Source: Channa striata (lineage: Eukaryota > Chordata > Actinopteri > Anabantiformes > Channidae). Taken from it: DNA of 64,000 nt. Within the stretch, counting starts at the first letter, position 1. Each line of letters opens with the position of its first letter. The stretch is from the NCBI GenBank assembly GCA_033026295.1, contig CM065169.1, forward strand, positions 4,040,932 through 4,104,931. The letters run 5' to 3'. Positions 47,905-59,900 of this stretch are shown here, one piece after another. The notes under the pieces are model-generated. The model made no database searches and was not told where the DNA came from. It was given only the letters and a program-made list of their open reading frames with translations. The translations under genes were made by a program, and so were the position numbers.

Positions 47905-50900
47905 TTATATATATATGTCTTATCCCAGTTTTAATGAATGGAGGGGAGACATCCTGCCCAGTCTCTGGCTGCTGAGGAGTATTGATCTGAGGTGGTCTGA
48001 ACACCACAACATCGCTTCACTGTTAATCCCTATTAAACAAGTCCCTCTTCAGGGTCTGGGAGCCCTTTAACTGGGGATCAAGCAATGAGTCAGCTCTCAC
48101 TTATGGGGCTGGGAGTGTCTCAAAAATATTAGTCAGTCATAACCACAATAAAAAAAAACTCTTTCACTGCCAAAGTTTAGGGTGGACACACATTATTATT
48201 ATCGTTGTTGCTTTCTTGTCCATATTATTATTATTTGTGTGTATTCATTTTCCATTTTGTGAAATCTCTTTATTCCCTTTCTTTTTTTCTCTTTTACCCA
48301 AATACTTTCCTATAACTCACTGCCACCCCTACCCTCCATCTCCAGCTTAACAATATGAACACACCCGTGCAGCACACTGTTGCATATAGAATGTGTAAGT
48401 CTGAGGGGCAAAGGTCAAAATATGAACGAGTAAGAATGGTCACTTATAATCTGGCCAGGTTTGTTTATTAGCTGTAATTCATTTTCTGTATTGTTGCCCA
48501 AAATGCTCGGTTGAGAAAAAAACCCCAAAATCTTTGAATAACCATAGTTCATGCTTGTATGATTGATTCTTAGACTAAACAGTTATGGAAATGCAGAACT
48601 GTGCAGCAACAAAATAAAAAAAACCAAAACATGTCAAGTACATTTGAGAAGAGAGAAAATCTGTCACCCAGTGGAGCAATATGTCTGGCCGATGTATTTT
48701 TTTATTTTTAGAAAATGACATTAAGATCTTCTTGCAGAATACTCAAGTAAATTTGTCATAACTAACATGTACCTAAAACATACAGCCGCATATAACACAA
48801 AACAACAACTTTGCCATACATTTAAAAAAAAACTTGCTTCCATATGTTCAGTTAAAAAGTACAAACTAATAAAAAGCCTCCCTAACCCAGCTGGGAGTAC
48901 CACGACTGTATGTGTACGACACAAAGACAGCAGAGAGTAAATGCATTACCTCAAGAAGAGTTCAAGCTGCGAGTACAGGAAGCGTAGCAGAGCTCTGCGA
49001 GCTGTGACTTCAGCATGACAGTCGTTGACCACCTGTCCCTGATCACTCAGGTATTCCCCATTGATACACTTGGTGCCTGTGGATAACACCACCACCTGGG
49101 CGTGCCTTAGGTCCAGCCCTGTTGAACAAATACACACAGACACATGTTTGCCTTGTTATGCTTGTCATACGTTCTATTGACTACATTCCTTAAACCATGA
49201 GTTTAAAAAACCTGGGTTTTAATGTCTAACTCATCTTCGGTTTCTGTGAGGCATTTTGTCAAGACCCAGAGACATTCACAATAAAGGAAAACACCGCTTG
49301 GCCTACAGGAAAAAGTGAATATACAGCACGTTTGGCAGGATTGTGAAGTTAAATAAACCCCGACCCAGGTATTGTTAGGATGCATCTATTTTGTCTGCAG
49401 TACGTAAATCCATGTAGATACAATATCCAATAAATCCAACAGAACACAACAATGCCACTTTGGAAACATAGAAACAGGCTCCACTTCAGACTGTGGTCTT
49501 GATGAAATGAGAGCACAGAAATGAATGGAAAATTCTAAAGACCGACAGACTGGAAACCAGGAGATGACGTGAAGAGAATGTATTCACATTTTTATCTAAA
49601 AGTTCAACGTGTGTTCTCTGCGGTTGCCCTAAGTCGACGCATTGAGACAATTACCGACTTACAGTAAGGATCTCCAGCCACCTGAGTTTTTCCTCTTTCC
49701 AAAAGATTATCCGACTGTCCTGTGTGGATGGTACGGTGACTGATGAAATGTACCATCACTTGGCAGCAGGCAGCAGAGAAAGAAGAACTTAAAACCAGTA
49801 AAAGTAAAAGTGGCGGTGCCAGCTAACTCCAACTGTGATAGTTTGATCCCAGTATGAGACATGAAACAAATTCTATGAAAGCGATCAGAGATTGCAAAGT
49901 CATCTTGTCTCTTGTTGGTTTTCTCTTTTCTCAGTGAGGATTCAGGCCAGTGCAGGGCCAAGTGAGAGCCAAGCTGACTGACAGATAGACAGAGGTGGTG
50001 CGGGGGGGAGGTTGGAGCAGCATGTTAACGGCATGCCATTCCTTCCTTGGCTGCCACAAATCTCTCCCATCGCCTCTAAAGTCAGGCTTCACTGCCTCCT
50101 GGCAGACCTGCAGGCACCGCCAGCCCAGCACATGAGCTTTTATCAGCTTCGGCCCAGATGGCACTGTGGCGGGAGAGTCCTGACACCTTCGCTGATGAGA
50201 AGAGGGAGGAAAAGGGGCAGCGGGGGGAGGAAAAAGTTAAGGGAGGGAGGAGTATGTGTGGGCAGCAGCACGGAGAAGAAAGAAAAATCGGAGCTAGGTT
50301 GGAACAAGTTCAACTCTTTTCATGAACTACATTCAAAAAGAATATCTGTCTAATGTATGGAACTCGATGGAGATAGATGGAAAGAAATAAATATGCTGCA
50401 TATTTTCCACAGAGCAGCGGACAGATGTGGGTCTGAGAAATTCTTCCGTTTAGTCAACATCAGAGACGACTTGATGATCTCGCAAAGAAGGACGTTAAAA
50501 ATAGTGACTCTTACTCAAGCCAAACTCCAGTTCCACATACAATCTTTACATATTTTGAAGACAGATGAAGCACTAAACATTTGTGAAGGAGAAAAATTTG
50601 GGCCTTTGCAACAGCTTTTAAAAATCAGCGCAGTGTGTGTCTGACAATTCGAGGTGTGTGCTACTGCAAAAGAACAAATAGAAAAACGTGTTGATAACAG
50701 GATCGATAACCGATGTCAGGGGCGCCGCTAGCAGTTTTGGGCCCTATGAAAAAATTTGAAGTTGGGCCCTTTACTTCACCCATGTCCCTTAAACTGTGAG
50801 CTCCTCTCGTCTTCCTCTTCCTCATCTGTGCTGTTGCTTCTACTGATTCTCTCTCAAGCCTCATCTGCTGTTTTAAAAGCTCTTTCTACATCCTCCCTGA

Positions 50901-53900
50901 CAGGCTGATTGACGAGGATCCTGGATCTGGCATATCTAAAAAACACATAATTTATTAAAAACCTGTTTAGATCTTCTGTACTACAGTATTCTGTTAAAAT
51001 GGAAAAATAAAAAATAAAAGTGACGTTTTTTTTTATATCAATACTCATTTCATTATGAGTTAAGACCATGACAGAGATTAAAATTATATGATAGTGAAAT
51101 TAATTCTTACAATCAGAATGAAATGCACAAAAAGGCAGGATTTCAGTGACACACTGATGACCTGCTTCCTCAACTTGGGCAACATCCTGTGGAAAAGCAG
51201 GTGAGGCGATGCTGCATCTGTATATGAGGTGAACATATAGAGGCCTCATCACAAGTGAATTAACGATCATACCTGGTTCCTAAATGACATTATTGTCATT
51301 TTCAGTGGTGAGAAACGTGAGCTGTCGGCTATGGAAGTAGCACTAACATTACACGGCAAAGGAAGCTCTGTCCTCCGTCAACACACAAACCTTTATTTAA
51401 AAAAATAACTTGTAAGTAATTGTCGGCCCTTGTGACCGATGTTGTAGCTTTTGCATGGCGGGATTTCAAAAACCATGATAAGGCCATGCTTACCCCCTTG
51501 TCGTTTGTCTGGGAACTGAGGAGACCAATTGCTTATCATTTAAAAGCATTTATTCCCATTCTTGCTTGATATATGATTTTAGCTGCTCTGAGTGTTCGAA
51601 CATCAGAGCCATTTCAATGTTTTTTGTTTTTTCTGGCCTTATCCCTTGCACAGATTCTCTGTTTAATGATTTTATGGGCTGTAAATGATTAAATCCTCTT
51701 TTTTTTTGCAAATAATATCAAACATTATTCTGTATGTGTGCTAAACACCATTGTGAGGGAAATTTTGATCAATGACCATTTGTTCACACTTCTGGCAGAG
51801 GCCACCAAGTCCCCACCTCACCCAAGTTATTGTCATTAAATTGCTTAATAATCATGTGAGAGCTGCCTCCTGTCTCTTAACTTGCTCTCTCAGATTTTTG
51901 CCACAACAACCATTTTAATAATTGGTAATGAACCAATTATTGTACTGCCCAATTAAACAATTAACCTCTTTAGCTGTGTGAAGTTCTACCAGGTGTTTTT
52001 TTTGAAAAATTACAGAAAATTTCCAGTCTCTTTTGAGATGCATTACTGGTTTCAATATGTAATGTGCTTTCTTTCCAGTATACTGCTAATAATTGAAATT
52101 GATAATTAAAGAAAAGCATTTGGAAACCACTACATTTACATTTTACATAGCATCCCAGCCATAACTAAAGTAGGTTTTGTACTCTGATGTAAAAAAGCTA
52201 AATATACTGAATTACTGCACAGAAACCTACAATCTTTGTTAATACACAGCACTGTAAACATCTCAATACTATAATTTTACTACTGCCATTCCCTCTAATC
52301 AGTATACGCCGATCCCTTTCAGTAATAAAACAAGTAAAAAAAAAGGTAACAGACTCTCCCAATTTCATTCTCATGCTTTTTTTGCCGTTCCACATTGCAA
52401 TTGTTTAGATCAATTTTGCAGTGAATAATTTCATCTTCACTGCTTGCTACCCTGCCATGAAATTAGCACTGAGGCATCTTTCAGTTTGCAGGGAGAAGAG
52501 AAGGCGTGGAAGGATGAATGGAAGAGCCAGAGAACCCTAGAGGCAGTGTGCTGCTTTTTGACCACGAATATTCAGCTGCATCACAAAAGAGAGGATCAAA
52601 AATAACATGGTACGGTGCTACAAACAAGCACATCTGTTGATTCCTGGAGATTCAAAGATGTCATGCATCATGATAACAGTGCTATCAGACAGCATCACTG
52701 AGATCTGCAGCTACACACTAAGTCGCCTGCACTGTACTGCTCATGATAATAGTGTCAATAGTCAGCAAAGGAATGACAACACACAAATCACCCGACAAAT
52801 GCAACTTTGTGATGGAACAAGGCACAGCAGCTTTTAACAATAAAATTATGATGTTTATGAATCATGTTCACTTTACTGGACTTTCACTAAATAAAGACTC
52901 TTTCACAAATTATTTTGTCTGTTCGAGCCTATTTTTGTGTATTATTTTTAGGGTGATGGCGCAATTACTCACTGCAATCCCAAAGCTTTTTTTCCGAAAC
53001 ATGCTAAAAGTACAGGATATACTGTACAACAAATCACTGATGACATAAGGGACTCTAATAAAAAAAGGCAAACTTTTTCCTTCAAACAATATTATCAGAG
53101 GTCTCTGTTTTTGGCAGTTATTTTGTGATGTCATACTGATCATATGAAAGATATTACCACCCTCTTTTAAGAATAAGCCGACTTGAAGTCTGCAGGACCA
53201 AAGCCCAGTCTACCCATCAGGTGTCTCTAGGTTTTAACATCTAAAACAACGTATCTAACAGAAATTGAAAGCCGAAACTCTGCATAAATAAAAATCATGA
53301 ATGTGGTGAAACACGTAACAAAACCTCAGACCAAAGGGGGATGAGCATATATAACAATATATAAAAAAGCCCTCTGTTTTGCCAGAATAGCATATTATTC
53401 ATTAATAATAGAGGGAAACAAGAACAACCCCTGGTTTCTCTTCAGCACTCTATCCAGGTTAACTAAGAGCCATAGTTCTCTTGAGCCTAGTATTCCCATC
53501 ACTCTAAGCAGCAATAAATTCATGACTTTATTAACAAATGAAATTGTAGCTGTTAGAGAAAAAAATTCAACAGAATTCAACAGATGGATCTTCATATACA
53601 GCAGCTCTAGAAGCATTAAGTTGCTCTTTAACAGTTTTTTACCCATAGACTCTTAAACTACAAGCATGCCTAAAGGACATAAAATAGAAAATATTGTATT
53701 TGGGCAAAAAAATTAAATATATGCTGTCCAAACATATTGTTACTCTTGATGGCATAACTTTGGCCTCCAGAACTGTTGTAAGGAACCTTGGAGCTATTTT
53801 TTACCAAGATTTGTCATTTACCTCACATATAAAGCGAAACTCTAGAACAGCCTTCTTCCACCTAAGGAACATTGCCAAAATTAGGAGCATTCTGTCTCAA

Positions 53901-56900
53901 AGTGATGCTGAAAAACTAGTGGATGCATTTGTTACTTCTAGATTGGACTACTGTAATTCCATACTTGTACTTTCCTAATAACTCCCTAAAAAGCATTCAA
54001 CTAATTTAAAAAAACTGCAGTTAGATTACTGACTGGTATTGGCTTCTCTCCATTGGCTTCCCATTAAATGTAGAATAGAATTTAAAAACCTTCTTCTTAC
54101 CTATAAAGCTCTAAACGGTCAAGCTCCATCATACCTAAAAGATCTCCTAGTACCATATCATCCTAATACACCACTTCGGTCTCAGAATCCAGGCCTACTT
54201 GTGGTTCCCAGAATGGGAGGCAGAGCCTTTACCATCAAGCTCCTCTCCTGTGGAACCAGCTCCCAGTTCAGATTCGGGAAGCAGACACCCTCTCTACTTT
54301 TAAGACTAGGCTCAAAACCTTCCTCTTTGATAAAGCTTATAGTTGGTTATAGTCCTGCTGCTATAGGCTCAGACTGCTGCGGGACCAACCCCTGATGCAC
54401 TGACACACTTTCCTGCTCTCAACCACATTTATATTTCACCACTGTATGACATTAACTCTGTGTCTTCTTTCTCCAGTAGTTGTTCTTCTCCCTCTCTGTC
54501 CCTTTCCCTCTCTCTGTCTTCACGTGTCCCCGGCTTTGGAGCTGTGTGTCTTCCACTGCGCAACTAAAGTAAATTGGCGCTATATAAAGTTGAATTGAAT
54601 CAAATGAGAGAGTCCAAATAATCCGAGTCAAAAACTCCCAAATGATTTGAGACCAGAAGAAAGGGAGATCCGGCACTGACGTAACACTGCATTGGTGTTT
54701 CTCAATATATAATTTTGTTTTCTTTATTGAATTATAATTTGTATTCAAATATATATGAACAAAGCATGTAATTATGTTTGATGGATGTTGAATTCTCTAT
54801 TATCAAATTTTATCCATAAAGATTTATATTTAAAAAAAGATTAAGCTTGTTTCAGAAGTCAACAATCACGTGACTGATGTCACTGATGACATTTCTGGTA
54901 TCTGGAAAGAAAATGTAACTAGTCCAAATGTAATTTTAGATATCTTTAAAGGTAATTCTTTCTAATCAGAATGCACATTTAGACATCTCAAATTAGAAGT
55001 CTAATTATAGTTTTAAATATATACAATGATCTCTGAGATTTCTAAAGGGTTATTTATAGGTGTTGATTGTTTTGCAGTAAAACTGCGTTAATATATATCT
55101 CCTCCGCAAAATATCTGCAATGTGTAGTTATCTTAAAAGGAATTTTGACTAAGCAGTACGTAAATTTAAGATATCTTCAATACAGTTTTGACTAGTTAAA
55201 ACTCTAATTAAAGATATCTATACTTAATTTTTTGACTCATAATATTGTAGTTTGAGTCATCCAAAAAGATATTAAATCTTGTAATAGTGGTTAATTAAAG
55301 ATATCTTCAATTGGAATTTTGACTAGTCACAATGTAACTAAAGACATCTAGAATTCTTATTATAGATAGTCAGAAGGGAATTGTAGATATCTTAAATTTG
55401 TTTTCCCATTAAGGTCAATGGGAGATTCTGACTAGGCAAAATCTAATTACAGATATCTTTAATTAAACTACTGACTAGTTCAAAGTTGCAGATATTTTAA
55501 ATTACAGTTTTGACTAGTCATAAATACTGTATGTTGTGGATATTCTAAAATGTAAATCCTGTCTACCTGGTAAACGTTGAAAGGGCTTGTCATATGTGTG
55601 TCTAAGCAAGACACTCCGTGCCCTCTTCCGTGGCTGCCCACTGCTCCTGACAGGGGCGGGAGTTAAATGCCGGGAAAGAATTTCATTGTAATATGTATGT
55701 GCTCAGTGATGACAATAAAGGTTCTTCTTATTAACTGATTAACATCGACATGCTATTCAGCAATGGAGACTGACCTTTTTGTGGGGGATCCAGTCCAAAC
55801 TGCTTCAGTGGACACAACACACTATTTGTGAAGTTCTCTACAATTTTGCGCTAACAAAAGAAAAGCGAGTTTAATTTATCAGTTGTTACTCAGCACCTGT
55901 GACGAAAATTCATATTCAGTCTATTCTCTTCCTCCAACCCTGCTACAGGATTAAACGGCATACCTGCACATTCGCACCACTGAGTTCTGCACATCTTATG
56001 CCACACTAAGGCAAAGTTTAGTGTCTATTTTACCAGAGTGGCACATTATGACCCTAAATTTGTGTTTGTTCTAAAACCTAAAGCAACAAGAAATACAAAT
56101 TTGTATGAATAACAATGTAGCAATTACATCAGAAAGCTCCACCTAGACGCACATGAGGCCTTACAGTACTGATTTTATAGACCGAATGCCACTCTTCACA
56201 ATGTGAAATGTAATAATGTAATATCGTAACACTTGTGTCATTGTCAGTCACACAGAATGTCAGAATAGAATGATTTGAGAGTCGAATGGGTTTTAATTAC
56301 TGTATTATTACAAATCACATTTTACTGAATTTTCCAGAGTATTTCTTTTCTTGATGATTTTAGGGCAGTAATGTTTTTCTCGCTCAAATTCATAGAAGAT
56401 GTAAACAGGTTAATTTAATCCGATCAGACCAACAGAAGCTCAAAAAATAAGAATTTGTAATCAGTGGAAATCCAGTATAATATAATATAATATAATATAT
56501 AATCCAGTTATACTGTACTAAAACCCCAGGAAATGGGTAATTCTGCATAGTATATACACAATTCAAATAAAGTATGTAGACCTTCTCTTAACTTAGTAGT
56601 AATGGAGTATTTTGATGTGTTGTATTGTTACTTTTGAGGGAGTAAATAAGCTATATTAAAGGCATATTTAAAAAATCTGGAAGAACTTCAAAGCGGCCCA
56701 AAAAGCTTTCAGAACTATAGGAAATATCTACAATATATTACAGCTAATGCCTCATTGACAAAGCTATTTCAAGTAAAATGTAAGGCTATATGTGCAAATA
56801 TGTATTGTGGTACTGTAATCATCAAAGGGAACCACACTGAGTGTAAAACAAAAAAAAAAACAAGGTATATGATATTATCATGAATTTTACAATGATCTAT

Positions 56901-59900
56901 TATTACAGAAAACAAATGCTACTGACAGAGACTGCAGAGCTATTATCAGACGTTTTTATTCTCTATGGTTTTAAAACAGGGAAAATGTTGCCTAATAAGC
57001 CACCCATTATCTCTGAGCACCATAAGCATTTTCTTCTAAAGCAGAACGATCTCCCAAGGTCAACCTTTAGTAAACTCACTTCTACACAGTCTACGTCGAG
57101 CTGCTCAAATCCGTTCTCTTAGATGTTCTTTCAGCACATGATGTTGGATGATTACAGTGAATGCCATCCAATGTGTGTTGTTTAAATCCTAGAAAAATCT
57201 CAGAAAACGATCAGCACTTGGAGAGATGGAGCTGTGGAGATAGAGAGAGAACTCAGCGAGTAGAGAATCCACCCTGTTGAATCTTTATTAGCTCTAACTC
57301 TGAATATATAAGGGCGTCTTTGTGAAACGCTGGTGAAGCTCTTAAATCTCTCTCTCTGCTGCAACACACCCTGGGCACATCTCTGCTCATTTTTTAGCCT
57401 CTTAGCAAGCTGTTTTGTTGTCGGATGTGATTAAAGAATATTAAAATTTGAGGCAGCCGGAAAAGCAGATAACTAGTGGAGAGAAATCCCTATTTTGAAA
57501 ATGGATATGCAGACTAAGAACCATGGCATAACTGTCATTTGTAATCAACTTGTTTGAAACGCTTTGCTCTCATCTCTCTCTTTGAGTCCCTGGGGTTTTT
57601 CTTCCCACTCTGAGGCTCATCGCCCCGCTCAGTAAGAAAGCCTCAGAAGCAACTTCTCCGGTCCCGTCCAAACAACAAGTTTCAAAAAGAGAAAGGAGTC
57701 TTTTTTTTTAAAGCACATTTTCTTGTGAACGCTCCTCATTTTTCATCTGTAAGTGCCTCTGAGGAGTTTGTTACAATGTGTGCTGGCAGGTTACCTCGGC
57801 TCTGCCTTGTTAAGCCAGCACGTTAAATCAGCTGACAACGACAACTATTAAAGTACTGTAGGAAAAGCGGGCGGGCAGTTTTGAACTTTCAGCTCTCTCA
57901 CCCGGACGTCGGGGGCGGTGTCTGAAATCACCCACCGCTCAATCATTCCCTGCTCCCTATATAATGCACACGAGGTAGTTTACTCGAAAGTGAGCAGTCA
58001 ATTGTCATTTTAGCCCCTAATTATTGTTTTCACTAAGCATGGTAAGTGCTATTTACTCTACTTTTAGCTGTGCATTGCGGGATACTATAAGTGGCCAGAT
58101 TTATACACACTGCTGAACACACTATACAGTGAGTAGGATGTGATTCTGAACAGGACCTGAGCGTACTGTATGGCCCACAATACAGGGCCACGAGATAATC
58201 ACATTTTATCTGTCATAAAATAAAAAAAAAACTTAATCTATTTAATCCGATTAGTCTGGTCACTGGTCTGCCTTTACTGCCTCGTTGAGTTGATAACTAA
58301 CTTTATTAGACTACTATGAGAAGAAAGGCTTTTCATTGGAAGTTTAGTGGTGCTGACGTTGAAGTAATTCGATCAACCGTTGAATAACAACCATCAACGA
58401 CAGATTAAAAACATGTTAAGAACGCTTCCTGCGACAGATAAAAACACTTTAAACCGGGTACGCCCGCCCAGTGGCGAGGCTAATCTCACTGAGGTTGGGG
58501 CTGTCTTGGTGGGCATCCAAGGAGGGGTGGGGGGCTCACTGTGTGTCTGCGGGTACAAAGGCAGACTGATTAATATTCTTGAAGCAAAAGCAGAGGCTTG
58601 CGACACACGGAGAGGGACAGAAAGCGAGAGGGGGACGGGAGGACAAACAGGACTCCCCAATGTTACTGTCAAGTCTGGTGTGTGGCTGCATAGACAGTGG
58701 CCACCACACCAGCGCGGCTGCCGCCATCTCGCTGCGAGTACTTGGCAGCCCTACGCCTGGATCTTTGAAGATAACGTGTGCTATTAATAAACAAACAGAA
58801 GCAATTACTGGGAGCCAGAGAAGAGGAGAAGGATTGGATTAGGTCAGAATGAGCGCCAGTCCCACTGAAGTCTAAACTGATGAGCTGCACCACTCCAAAG
58901 ACAGCAGAGATACCAGTCCTTCCTCCATGACCCCTGCACACACCCGACAGCCTGCAGCCACACAGGGAGATAATCTGTGTGTGTGTGAGTGTGTGTGTGT
59001 GAATGGGCAATTTTGTATCATATTCCACAGAAAGTAAAGGCCCCATCACTTGTAACTATACAGTAGGTGTTTTTATCTCCTGTTAGTTCAGTTGGTTTAT
59101 TTCCTGTGTATTTCTTCTTAATATGTTATGTCTGTGATTTACTACACATACAGAAAAGTAAAATAGGTACAAAGTTTTTAACTGGAATTCAGAGAAGCAG
59201 AGACACAAACGAAGGATGTGAGGCAGCTGGTAGAGTGACATATTAATTAGTTGAGGATCCAGCTAAAAATGTTTTAAACCAGATAATAACAACTAATAAC
59301 ATCAGTTAATGGCTAAACAACAACAGTGTGTATACACAGTGTTTTGTGCTTATTTGCTCTGAGATGAACCCGGGGCCTATGTGAGCATGGCAACATCATC
59401 ATTGTTGTAGTCAGATGTGATATGTGTGTGACAATATTATATCTGCGTGTGTTTTTTTTTGTACATTAGTGTATGCGTGGGAGCTCCTGATATAACATCC
59501 AGGATAAAGAAGGCATAGCAGATAAAAACATAGTAATAAGTCATTGTAATACTGTAATGTCATGCTACAGTGTTCTCCTGTGTGGTAGGACTCAGACAGG
59601 TTTCAGATTAAGTTTTAAACTGATCTAGTTAAGATTCCCACAGTGACATCTAGAACTACTGTCAGAGCTACCTGAGCACAGCAAGTCCAGCATGCAGTGG
59701 GGATGAGTGACATTCACCACCATGTCTCATTCTCCTCAGAGACTCTGAATAGTCAATAATTCATCAGGAATGTATGCACTCTTGCACAAGCCCAAGATAC
59801 AGCATGGTGTGCAAACTCACACTCTCTTCCCACTTTCAGTTTATCATTTCATACTCAATCCTGAATGCCTTTACCTCTCTCTCTTTTTTTTTACCTCACC

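Larger units (their letters stand above)
44575..48949 (-). other. adarb2 intron (4.4 kb)
   Basis: It contains a tRNA-derived SINE (about 45528-45732), a GCA/GCC-rich tract near 45116-45140, and a CT-AC-TA compound microsatellite (47850-47920). Confidence 0.65.

Noticed and set aside
37337..47920. CRISPR-like or functional tandem arrays
   Set aside because: These are plain dinucleotide microsatellites in introns of a vertebrate gene.
58380..58787. 135-codon open frame on + strand, with overlapping frames on both strands
   Set aside because: It has low-complexity composition and no recognisable domain or splice context. The open frame is explained by GC content.
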